A stretch of 43,462 nucleotides of DNA from Simkaniaceae bacterium (GTDB taxonomy: Bacteria; Chlamydiota; Chlamydiia; Chlamydiales; Simkaniaceae): positions 1 to 43,462 of the forward strand of contig JANQJL010000063.1 in assembly GCA_028281675.1 (NCBI GenBank). Direction: 5' to 3'. The notes under the pieces were generated by a model that was given only the letters and a program-made list of their open reading frames with translations, was not told the origin of the DNA and did not search any database. Below are positions 32,997-41,294 of the stretch, one piece after another. The position numbers and the translations under genes are program-made. The first letter of the stretch is position 1. Each line of letters opens with the position of its first letter.

Positions 32997-34485
32997 ACCT
33001 TCTCTTTGCTACAAAATTAAGCGCTATGTGATCGAAAAGAGGGGCAAAAACATTTCCAAATAAAATTGCGAGCATCACCCCTTCAGGAAAAGCAGGGTTA
33101 ACCGCTCGGATCAGAATGACAAGGGCACCAATAAGGATTCCATATGTCCACCTTGCTCCCCGCATATAAGGAGAGGAAACAGGATCGGTTGCCATAAAGA
33201 CAAGTCCAAATGCCAAACTTCCCAAAAGGAGATGTTTGTATGCTGGAAAGGCATACTTTGCAGCGTTAAAGGCCCCACCGTGGGGGCCGAGGTGGAGAGC
33301 GCTCCATTCAAAAATAAGGGCGCAAAGATAGGCGCCAATCGCCATTCCCACCATCGTGCGCCATGACCCAATCCGGGTATAAATAAGCAATAAGGCTCCG
33401 AGAAGACAAGCTAGAACCGATGTTTCACCCATCGATCCGATCCGGTTTCCAAAGAAGAAATTGGAGTTGGTATACTTCCCTTGTCCATACCTAAGCTCAG
33501 CAAAGCGGACGGCATCGGAATAATTATCGGGAGAAAGACCGAGTCCCCCGCTTTGCAGGGGAGAGGTGATAAATTCTTTCCGTTGATCGGGGGTTAAAGT
33601 GGAAAGAGTTACCCCATTTTTCCAATGTTTTAATTGATGCTCGATCACATTTTTTGTAGAAACTTCCTTTTCATAATGGAGTCCAATCGCATCAACATGG
33701 ACCCGCTTAATCTCACTACTAATATTAAACCGATTGAGAGCGGATGCTTGAGAGATCCCATCGATTTCTCCGATTTCTTTGTTCATCCGCTGGATACTTT
33801 GACCAATTTCTGTGGGATTTGTTCCCACCCAAACAGGACCTGTCATTTTTGCGGGGAAAGCAAAGAAGAGAAAGGCGCGGCAAACAAGGGCAGGGTTGAG
33901 AATATTCATCCCCGTTCCCCCAAAGATTTCTTTTCCAATTACCACCCCAGCAGAAACCCCTACAATGACCATCCAATAAGGGATTGTCGATGGAAGGATC
34001 AAAGCAAAAAGCATTCCTGTAACGAGAAAACCCTCCGAGACTTCATGGCGACGAATGATAGCAAAAAGAACTTCCCAAAATCCCCCAACAGCATAGGAAA
34101 GGATCATGACGGGAAGAAAGGCGATGAGCCCTTTTTTTAAAATAGGCCAAAAATTCTCCCAGCCAAAGGCAAAGTAGCCCCCAAAGGTTTCAGAGGCTTT
34201 AAAGTAAGCATCTATGACAGAAACATGTCCGCTTCCATAGACAAAACCTTGAACCCCACTATTCCAAATTGCAACAAGGATACAGGGAACAAGAGCGTAG
34301 ACAACAATCATCATCCACCTCTTTACATCGATCATATCTCGAATGTGAGGCCCCCTTGCCGTTTTTATGGGTACTTCATAAAAAAAAGTATCCAAAGCAG
34401 TAACGAATGGGCGGAGACGATGTAGCCGCTTTCCTTCCTCTGTCAACTGAAGTTGAAAATTTAAAAATTTCCGAAGCATAAACAT
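32974..34485 (-). CDS. nqrB: Na+-translocating NADH:quinone reductase subunit B
   Basis: A 503-residue membrane subunit with about 10 hydrophobic helices that carries FMN, riboflavin and the sodium path in Vibrio homologues. Family segments include LNPALVCRAFLFFAFPAKM, IGSMGETSVLACLLGALLL and FMATDPVSSP. The FMN threonine of Vibrio lies in DGxSGATPL; the matching segment here is DGISQASAL, so S248 replaces the threonine and Q246 replaces the glycine. There is also an extra loop of about 70 residues (about 250-320) after that site. It is the first gene of nqrB-C-D-E and starts 8 bases after a small membrane protein gene. nqrA and nqrF are elsewhere, as in Chlamydia. Confidence 0.95.
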   Translation of the reverse strand: MFMLRKFLNFQLQLTEEGKRLHRLRPFVTALDTFFYEVPIKTARGPHIRDMIDVKRWMMIVVYALVPCILVAIWNSGVQGFVYGSGHVSVIDAYFKASETFGGYFAFGWENFWPILKKGLIAFLPVMILSYAVGGFWEVLFAIIRRHEVSEGFLVTGMLFALILPSTIPYWMVIVGVSAGVVIGKEIFGGTGMNILNPALVCRAFLFFAFPAKMTGPVWVGTNPTEIGQSIQRMNKEIGEIDGISQASALNRFNISSEIKRVHVDAIGLHYEKEVSTKNVIEHQLKHWKNGVTLSTLTPDQRKEFITSPLQSGGLGLSPDNYSDAVRFAELRYGQGKYTNSNFFFGNRIGSMGETSVLACLLGALLLIYTRIGSWRTMVGMAIGAYLCALIFEWSALHLGPHGGAFNAAKYAFPAYKHLLLGSLAFGLVFMATDPVSSPYMRGARWTYGILIGALVILIRAVNPAFPEGVMLAILFGNVFAPLFDHIALNFVAKRRYGKKVFI

Positions 34486-34492
34486 GAGGAAC

Positions 34493-34801
34493 CTAGGTAT
34501 CTAAGTATTCGGCAAACTGAATACCTGATAACACAAGAAGAATAATAGAAGTAAGAAAATAGAAACTCTTCTTTTCCCTTCTCCATTCTATAAACATTCC
34601 GATAGAATATAGAAGAGTTAGAAGGCTAAATGTTAGTCGAATATTTATATAGAAGGGCCACCCAACAAAAGCGAAGAGAAGTATTGTAATACCAATGGCA
34701 AGACCAGTAATTTTCTTTGATGGTGATTTTTCTTTGAAGGAAACATAGAGCTGATAGATAAAATAGGCAAACACACAGAAAAATAAAACTTTTTCAAACA
34801 T
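34493..34801 (-). CDS. Small membrane protein upstream of nqrB
   Basis: A 102-residue protein with three predicted hydrophobic helices (about 4-20, 30-64 possibly as two, and 80-97), separated by short basic loops such as WRREKKS. I do not recognise it. It lies 7 bases before nqrB on the same strand, so it is likely co-transcribed with the Nqr operon, though nothing in the sequence links it to quinone reduction. The start at 34801 has an AAGGAA-like site upstream. Confidence 0.6.
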   Translation of the reverse strand: MFEKVLFFCVFAYFIYQLYVSFKEKSPSKKITGLAIGITILLFAFVGWPFYINIRLTFSLLTLLYSIGMFIEWRREKKSFYFLTSIILLVLSGIQFAEYLDT

Positions 34802-34815
34802 ATTTTTTCCTTGAA

Positions 34816-35148
34816 TCAGTATTCCCTATCCCATGAATCACTATCATTTTCACGGTCTTGAGCATTATCAGAATCTCGTTGGCAATCTTTTTCATATTGA
34901 ACATTTTCATTATACTTTTTAGCCGCACTAATAAAATTTTTTGCACCAGTTGCAACTCCAACAATGGCTCCAGGGATGTTACCGTGTGCAGCTGAAACTC
35001 CAGCAGCAGCAGCTGATGCAACACCCATTCCAACTTCATAAGCAATTTCTCCGCTACTATGAGGTGATTCGGGGTCCGATTTTTGCTGTTCTTCTCCAAA
35101 TGAATTGGAAGTAATGAAAAGAGAAATAATTAATAATGCTTTCTTCAT
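34816..35148 (-). CDS. Small exported glycine/alanine-rich protein
   Basis: A 110-residue protein with a clear signal peptide (MKKALLIISLFITSNSFG, cleavage near residue 18-19). The mature part has a glycine- and alanine-rich segment (GMGVASAAAAGVSAAHGNIP, then GAIVGVATGAKNF), spaced like a glycine zipper, and a very acidic tail (about 82-110). Glycine-zipper segments can pack as membrane helices or form oligomers; some bacteriocins look like this, but the acidic tail is not typical of those. It lies four bases after the next upstream gene and 14 bases before the small membrane protein, all on the same strand. Function unknown. Confidence 0.6.
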   Translation of the reverse strand: MKKALLIISLFITSNSFGEEQQKSDPESPHSSGEIAYEVGMGVASAAAAGVSAAHGNIPGAIVGVATGAKNFISAAKKYNENVQYEKDCQRDSDNAQDRENDSDSWDREY

Positions 35149-35152
35149 TTAA

Positions 35153-35557
35153 TTAGAGATCTTTATTTATGGTTTCATTTAATTTTATTAAGGCTAATCC
35201 CCAATCAACAAATGACTGCGCAAATTCATTTGCGTCTAAATCATAATAAGCTAATTTTTTTTCCAAAGCTTTAACTGCAGCTTGCCTATTTTTATTGACA
35301 AGATGAAATGCAGACTCATTAAATGCATCTTCTATATCCATTTGATCTGTTTTATTGACTGACCAGCTTATAAATTGATCAGATAAATATGCGGTATCAA
35401 GATTTGTGTGTTCAAATGAATAGTTTAGGAACTGCTTTGCATCTTCTTCGTGTCCTTCTTTTGCGAGGGAAAAGCTTAGGTGGAGGTTTTGAGGAGTGAT
35501 AGAGGAGAAAAGTGAAGCCATTCCAAAAAAGCAAATGATTAAAAACAATCTAAACAT
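35153..35557 (-). CDS. Small exported helical protein
   Basis: A 134-residue protein of unknown function. The start at 35557 has a strong GGGAGG site and a signal peptide (MFRLFLIICFFGMASLFSS). The longer frame to 35704 lies over the promoter region of the divergent AsmA-like gene and is not supported. The mature protein is helical with several aromatic residues, including repeated SFxxW/SFVDWG-like ends (QFISWSV near 60 and QSFVDWGLAL near 116), which hints at two related helical hairpins. It is the first gene of a minus-strand group leading to nqrB. Confidence 0.62.
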   Translation of the reverse strand: MFRLFLIICFFGMASLFSSITPQNLHLSFSLAKEGHEEDAKQFLNYSFEHTNLDTAYLSDQFISWSVNKTDQMDIEDAFNESAFHLVNKNRQAAVKALEKKLAYYDLDANEFAQSFVDWGLALIKLNETINKDL

Positions 35558-35698
35558 ACTACCTCCCAGCTTAGGTTGTTGTAGGAGTAATTTATTTTTT
35601 GAACCATTTTTAAAGCAAGGAAAAAATTTTCTAAGTCGTTGCTCGCATTTTTTCTGGGTATGGTCTATTATTAGAAGGAAAAATGTTGAGGTTTGTCT

Positions 35699-38600
35699 TT
35701 GCAAAAAAAGACCCTAATCCTATTTGTTTCACTTTTTACGTTTCTCGTTGCTTTTGGGATAGGGCACCGCCACCTTATTTGTTTTGGGGTGAAGTCCTAT
35801 TTGTCAATCCACCTTCCAAAGGGGGAAAAGCTTAAATTTGCCTATGGTAGCTCAAAATGGGAAGAAGGGCAATTTGTCCTCCATGATGTAACGCTCCATC
35901 GCGTAGAAGGAAAGGGGAGTGCTGAATTTAATGTAAAGGTGGATGATCTTAAGATTGCATTTGATTTTCAATTTTTCCCCTTTCATTTCTCCCCTAAAGT
36001 GATGATGGATCATCCCCAAGTTGCCCTTATTGGTGGAGAACTAGGAAAGGGAAGAAAGAAAAAAGGTCTCTATAAAACGCTGAATAAATACTTCTTCCAA
36101 GCGCCCCTAAATATTAGAGAGGGGGAATTTGCCTTTGGCGATCAAGTGGCGATTTTAACCTTTGTCAATCCGGAAGAGGGAGAAAAGGGGCTCTTGAAAA
36201 TTGGTAAAAAAGGGGAAGAGCCCACCCTTATTACACGCTTTATAAAAGAAAATAAAGAACTCCAATTTGATTTGGACTTTAACGATCTCGATGTGGTTTG
36301 GGCTTTTGAAATTGGGAGGTTTTTCCTTCCTGAGCTAGAGTCCCAACTCACAGTGAGTAAAGGGGCATTAAAAGGGGCGGTATCTCTTTCACTTTCTCCT
36401 CCACAAACCGTTGAATATATCAAGTATGATCTCCATTTAAATGAATTTGCCCTTGCTCATGGAAAATATGGATTTGGGATCAGCATCCATCATTTGGGGT
36501 GGAAGGAGCACTTTCATTCCAATCACGAGATGGGAAGTTTAGAATCTCATCCCTTCTTTGAAAAGGTTTGGCCCTATTTTGTTGGTGATGGAGAAATTAC
36601 TGGAATGCGGATGACTTTTGATGATCCTCATTCCAACCAGGGGTGGAATGCTGCAGAGGTGAATGGAACCCTTCGCTTTAGCCACCTCAATGCCCCGCTC
36701 ATGGAGTTTCATGGGATTTATCATGGAGGAGGAAATAAAGCCCCCTTCCATTTGATAGGTGAGGGGAGGATAGAAGATGAAACTTCTTGGAAAATGGCTT
36801 TTGACACGCACCTATTTTCTGCTGATGAAATGCGGAGTTATTTTGCAATTACATCAAAGGGTAATCGCCGTTTTTATGTGGAGTCTGAGTGTGAAAATCT
36901 AGCACCCGATCAACTAAGTCTTTTCAAACATTTAGCAAGCAATCACCTCCCATTTTTGGATAAACTTCATATCGATGAGGGAAGATTTAGTGGAAAAGGA
37001 GGAGGATGGATTGAAGGGAAAAAATTAACCAGCTTCGAACTTTCTCATTTTGAAGCCTCAAAATTGCAAATGCGTATCCTTTCAGAAAAATTTGGGTGGC
37101 AAGCAAGTCACCTTCAAGGAAAAGGGGAATTTGATCTCTCCACTCCCGATTTTTTTGATGGAACACACTGGGAGCTTGCCCTAACTGATGGAGAAATTGA
37201 AATGGGAGATAAGGGGACAGTCCACGGTGTCACCCTTTCTCTAGCAATGCATGATCAATATATCAAACCTTCCACACTGACTTGTGAGTATCATGGAATG
37301 CAAGGGAAGGTTGCCTTTGAAGGGCTCTATAGTCATCTAAATATTAATATCGATGCTCTCCTTACCCCTGATCACATAGCAGAACTTCTTCAGATAAAAA
37401 AGTATAAAAGCCTCTCCGATCCTTTAGCTTTAGATCTCAGTCTGAAACTCAAGACAGTAGAAAATCGTTTAGGCCTTGATGGGACCCTTGCTTTCATTCG
37501 AGAAGAGGGAAAAGATGATGAGATTGAATTTGGGTGGAATTGGGATATAAATAAGTTAAAAGAGAGAGAGTTTCATAAGGCACTCGAACTTGGATGGTTT
37601 AAAGGGGAAAAAATTTCTGATCGAATCTTCAACCTCCCTCTGATCTTTTTAAATCAGAGATTTTACGGGGAGGGGATGATTGGAGTAGAAGGGACCTTCA
37701 ATGCCCACGCGATAGAATTCAGCATTGATCCTACCCATGTAAAATATCTTTCAAAAGAGATTGATATAGACCCTCAAACCGCTGGGGAAGAGCGGGCACC
37801 ACGTTGTACATTTTTTTATGACTTTAATGAAGGGTTTTGGCGGGGTAAAGTTCCATTAAAAGGGGCCTACCTTAAGGAACACTCTTTTGGAATTGAGTTT
37901 GATTCCTTCACTTCTGAAGTGGATTTAGAGGGGACCGAATTTCTCTTTCAGAATGTTGATGCTATATCCGAAGATGTTCATTTTCAAGCAGAGGTAGCTG
38001 TTGATTTCAGTCTCCCCGATCGGACTGAGCTTAGAATTAATACCTATGCGATTGATGGAGACGCTCCAAGTGTCCTCGCTTTTCTCAGCCACTTTGAAAG
38101 CTTTCGCGGCGTGAACTTTCCTTTAAATGGAAAAATAACGAGTGGTCCTGGGGATATGCATCTCCATGCTTATGTTGGGGACCATGAAGAGCTTCTTGCA
38201 TGGAAAATTGCCCTCCATTTCAATGAGGGTAGTTATCCCTTTTCCCCCACATTTGGTTTTGAAAATTTAGCGGGTGATCTTTACTACTCTGCTGATGAAA
38301 AACGGTTTATTATTGAGAAAGTTGGCGGAACCTTAATGTTAAAAGCAGGAGAGGTTCCGAGATTGTATGAACTCAATGTCCCACTTCTTGAGCTCGATGC
38401 TGGAGAAGGGATCTTGATCTATGACTGCCGATTAGAAGCACCTACTCATGAAATCTGCCGTTTAGTGGGAAGTGGAGCGCAAAAGGGAGAAGAGTTTTCT
38501 TTAACATTTGATAGAGACCGAACCCGCCTTTATGGAGCTCTGATCGATGTGAAAACTTTAACGTTTAAAGAAGGGAGCTTAAATCGAGCAGGAATAGAAG

Positions 38601-40720
38601 CAACCTTATCCGCTCTTGATTTGATTCACCACCTCGATTTTCTCAGTTCTGCAGGGATTATCCCCATTAAAATGGAGACAATCGATGTATTACGAGGTCC
38701 AAATGTACAAGGAGAGATCTCGCTTAAGCTAGACTATGATTTTTCCGGTGAAACTTTTGCTTTTGATGCGAGTAGCAGCCGCTTAGCGTTAGGCCCCATT
38801 AGTCTTGACCATTTAACGGTTCATGGATCTCGAAAGGGCGATCATTTCAATTTGGAGCAATTTGAGATGGGCGCTTTAAGTGTTCATGCCCAGATGAAAA
38901 GGGAAGGGACCAAATGGGAAGTTCCTAATTTAGAGGTCATTTGGAAAAAAAACTTCTTAAGAGGAGGGGCAGGCTCTTTTGATGAGGAGGGTAAATACTT
39001 CGTCCTTCCCCTTGAGGGATTAAGGGTTGAGCTTGAAGAGCTCAGTACCCTTTTTCAGAATTTTGAATTTGATTGGAGCTATTTAACCGGGACCCTTTTT
39101 GCAAGTGGGGATCTTATTTTCGACTTTTCGAAAGGGATGAGGAAGTGGGCCTTTGACTCCCACGTTCATGTGATTGGAGAAGAGTTTGGACGGGGAAAAC
39201 TCCGCTTGGAAAGTTCTGAAGCTTTGAATATCTCCTACGATCCCTATTTGGGACTTTCTATAGGAGATGCAAACTTTAACTTTCTCCATCCTCGTTCCAA
39301 TCAGCTTTGGGCTAAATGTCATTTCGATGCTGTTAAGTACCTTGGAAATACCCTTTCTGGAGATCATATGAAGTTAGTGATTTCTCCAGAGATGCTTTCA
39401 TTTTTAGGGCAGACCCATTCCCTACCACATATGAGCTATGAGGAAGAACGCCTTGTTCTTTTTGGATATTCTTTTAGGTGGGATAATCAAATGGAAGCGA
39501 TGTTTGATTTTTCTTTAGGAGAAGAAAATGCCGCAAAAGGCTCTTTAAAAGAGGGGTATTACTGGGTTGGTGATAAAGCTTGGTATTTAAATGACTTTTC
39601 TTTCGACTATAAAAATGAAAAACTTAAGGTGAATGTCAATACTGTTTTCGATGAAATCCCTTTTGACATCCATGCTGACCTTTCTTTTCATGATCATTTT
39701 AGATCGAGACTTGAGATCAAAGAAATATCTAAAAATTCTCAGAAACAAAACCCCTTAGTTATCACTTCTGATTGGAATAATAATGAAGGGTTTTTTATTC
39801 AAAATATTGAGGGGGGAATTTGTGGCCTTGATTTCTCTTTTCACCACAACCCTAAAGATTCCTTCCTTGATAAAATGGCACTTGCTGGGCAACTCAAAAT
39901 TAATGTTCCACAGTTTGCAAAACTCCTTCCTGAAAATATTCAAAACACGATTGTAGGGTTTGAAATTGGTAATGGATATGAACTGAGTGGCGACCTTATT
40001 TTCTCAAAAACAAACCTTGAGGAGAGTCAATTTATTGGGTACCTGAAAGGGAAAAACTTTCAGCTTATGGGGTCAATGATGGAAACCCTCCTTAGTGAGA
40101 TCAATATCCACCCCAAACATATTGAGTTAAAAAACTTTAACTTGAGCGACTGCTCAGGGATCTTTTCAATGGAGGAGATCCAACTTACTTTAGGGGAAAA
40201 GGAAAAATGGGAGCTTGTTATCCCAGAACTTGCTATTACCGACTTCCGCCCTAGCCTCCTTAAAAAGATTGGACAATATCCAAGCCGCATTAAGCCTCTT
40301 GCTATCCGTGACCTTCATTGTTACAACATCAGAGGAATCCTAGGGGAGGGAAAGAGTTTTGCTGGTAAGGGTGAGTTTAACTTTATCAATACGTTTAAAA
40401 GAGATTATCACATCCTTGATATCCCCTTTGAAATTCTTGGCCGTTTAGGTCTCGATATGGGACTCCTTGTCCCTGTTCGTGGCGACATTGAATTTATCAT
40501 GGTTGATGGAAGGATCTACTTTACTAACTTGAAAGGAAGTTATAGCGAAGGGAAGCGGTCACAGTTTTTTCTTTCTCCTATCGAACATTCCTATCTTGAC
40601 TTTGAAGGAAATGTCAATATCAATATCAAGATGAAACAATATGTCCTCCTCAAAGTGACGGAACCTTTCACCCTCTATATCGGAGGAACCCTTGAAAATC
40701 CTAAATATAGCCTCCGATAA
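35699..40720 (+). CDS. Very large AsmA/TamB-like envelope protein
   Basis: A 1673-residue protein with a single N-terminal membrane helix (TLILFVSLFTFLVAFGIGH) and a very long, mostly beta-structured remainder. The N-terminus (KGEKLKFAYGSSKWEEGQFVLHDV pattern, broken here only as landmarks) and the C-terminus (GKGEFNFINTFKR, then LKGSYSEGKRSQFFLSP and YIGGTLENPKYSLR) resemble AsmA-like and TamB/DUF3971 proteins. In other bacteria these form a hydrophobic groove bridging the periplasm for lipid transport to the outer membrane; that role is inferred. I use the TTG at 35699 because a GAGG site lies seven bases upstream; the TTG at 35693 is too close to it. It is divergent from the exported protein gene and overlaps comF-like by 29 bases. 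Confidence 0.75.
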   Translation: MQKKTLILFVSLFTFLVAFGIGHRHLICFGVKSYLSIHLPKGEKLKFAYGSSKWEEGQFVLHDVTLHRVEGKGSAEFNVKVDDLKIAFDFQFFPFHFSPKVMMDHPQVALIGGELGKGRKKKGLYKTLNKYFFQAPLNIREGEFAFGDQVAILTFVNPEEGEKGLLKIGKKGEEPTLITRFIKENKELQFDLDFNDLDVVWAFEIGRFFLPELESQLTVSKGALKGAVSLSLSPPQTVEYIKYDLHLNEFALAHGKYGFGISIHHLGWKEHFHSNHEMGSLESHPFFEKVWPYFVGDGEITGMRMTFDDPHSNQGWNAAEVNGTLRFSHLNAPLMEFHGIYHGGGNKAPFHLIGEGRIEDETSWKMAFDTHLFSADEMRSYFAITSKGNRRFYVESECENLAPDQLSLFKHLASNHLPFLDKLHIDEGRFSGKGGGWIEGKKLTSFELSHFEASKLQMRILSEKFGWQASHLQGKGEFDLSTPDFFDGTHWELALTDGEIEMGDKGTVHGVTLSLAMHDQYIKPSTLTCEYHGMQGKVAFEGLYSHLNINIDALLTPDHIAELLQIKKYKSLSDPLALDLSLKLKTVENRLGLDGTLAFIREEGKDDEIEFGWNWDINKLKEREFHKALELGWFKGEKISDRIFNLPLIFLNQRFYGEGMIGVEGTFNAHAIEFSIDPTHVKYLSKEIDIDPQTAGEERAPRCTFFYDFNEGFWRGKVPLKGAYLKEHSFGIEFDSFTSEVDLEGTEFLFQNVDAISEDVHFQAEVAVDFSLPDRTELRINTYAIDGDAPSVLAFLSHFESFRGVNFPLNGKITSGPGDMHLHAYVGDHEELLAWKIALHFNEGSYPFSPTFGFENLAGDLYYSADEKRFIIEKVGGTLMLKAGEVPRLYELNVPLLELDAGEGILIYDCRLEAPTHEICRLVGSGAQKGEEFSLTFDRDRTRLYGALIDVKTLTFKEGSLNRAGIEATLSALDLIHHLDFLSSAGIIPIKMETIDVLRGPNVQGEISLKLDYDFSGETFAFDASSSRLALGPISLDHLTVHGSRKGDHFNLEQFEMGALSVHAQMKREGTKWEVPNLEVIWKKNFLRGGAGSFDEEGKYFVLPLEGLRVELEELSTLFQNFEFDWSYLTGTLFASGDLIFDFSKGMRKWAFDSHVHVIGEEFGRGKLRLESSEALNISYDPYLGLSIGDANFNFLHPRSNQLWAKCHFDAVKYLGNTLSGDHMKLVISPEMLSFLGQTHSLPHMSYEEERLVLFGYSFRWDNQMEAMFDFSLGEENAAKGSLKEGYYWVGDKAWYLNDFSFDYKNEKLKVNVNTVFDEIPFDIHADLSFHDHFRSRLEIKEISKNSQKQNPLVITSDWNNNEGFFIQNIEGGICGLDFSFHHNPKDSFLDKMALAGQLKINVPQFAKLLPENIQNTIVGFEIGNGYELSGDLIFSKTNLEESQFIGYLKGKNFQLMGSMMETLLSEINIHPKHIELKNFNLSDCSGIFSMEEIQLTLGEKEKWELVIPELAITDFRPSLLKKIGQYPSRIKPLAIRDLHCYNIRGILGEGKSFAGKGEFNFINTFKRDYHILDIPFEILGRLGLDMGLLVPVRGDIEFIMVDGRIYFTNLKGSYSEGKRSQFFLSPIEHSYLDFEGNVNINIKMKQYVLLKVTEPFTLYIGGTLENPKYSLR

Positions 40721-41276
40721 GGTTATTCATTTTTTCTACCCCACCTATTGTCTCCATTGCGATAAAGAGGTGCGGAAGGCTCATCATCTCCTTTGCTCCT
40801 TCTGTTTTCAGCAAATCGAATGGATCGATCGAAAAGAGCGTTGTTCTCGGTGCTGGGGGCCAAAGAAATGTAAAAGATGTCTTCATCTCCATCCCCATCG
40901 CTCTCTTTTTCAGCCTTGCGGGCCGATCCTTTCCCTTTACCAAGAGTTTCTTAAAACTAAGCGGGGGAAAACACTCGCTTCCCTCATAGTTGTTGCCCTT
41001 TCTAAAACCTCTTGGCCAATGCCCGATAGAATTGTTCCCTTGATTGATAGCCCATTCCCTAAGAAAGAGCCCCTCTATCTCCTTGCAAAAGAACTTGCAA
41101 CTCTTCTCGAATGCTCTGTTGCCCTCCCAGGCCCAAAAGTCCAAGACCAAAAGGTTCTCCTTCTGATCGACCTCCTCCATACAGCAGAAAAACTAATAGA
41201 TGGAAAAAGAACTCTTAGTCTCCATTTCCCTGAAAAAATTTTTACGATGGCCTTGATTGATCATCGTTTGTTATAA
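40692..41276 (+). CDS. ComF-like zinc-ribbon protein with a degenerate phosphoribosyltransferase part
   Basis: A 194-residue protein. Its N-terminal half has four CxxC pairs (C20/C23, C35/C38, C51/C54, C60/C63), as in ComF and related competence-type proteins, where they bind zinc. The C-terminal part is expected to hold a phosphoribosyltransferase with a VVDDVxTTG PRPP motif; the corresponding segment here reads LLIDLLHTAEKLIDG, so the acidic pair and the TTG turn are missing and catalysis is unlikely. The start is TTG 40692 with GGAGG five bases upstream, inside the last codons of the AsmA-like gene. The role in DNA uptake seen for ComF elsewhere is not shown for chlamydiae. Confidence 0.72.
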   Translation: MKILNIASDKVIHFFYPTYCLHCDKEVRKAHHLLCSFCFQQIEWIDRKERCSRCWGPKKCKRCLHLHPHRSLFQPCGPILSLYQEFLKTKRGKTLASLIVVALSKTSWPMPDRIVPLIDSPFPKKEPLYLLAKELATLLECSVALPGPKVQDQKVLLLIDLLHTAEKLIDGKRTLSLHFPEKIFTMALIDHRLL

Positions 41277-41294
41277 TATGCTGAGAGGAACATT

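Noticed and set aside
34794-35099. 101-codon frame overlapping the glycine-zipper protein gene
   Set aside because: It is the shadow of the exported protein gene in another frame; only the latter has a signal peptide.
35558-35704. Extended N-terminus of the small exported helical protein
   Set aside because: It would hide the clear signal peptide behind 49 basic residues and overlap the AsmA-like start; GGGAGG precedes the ATG at 35557.
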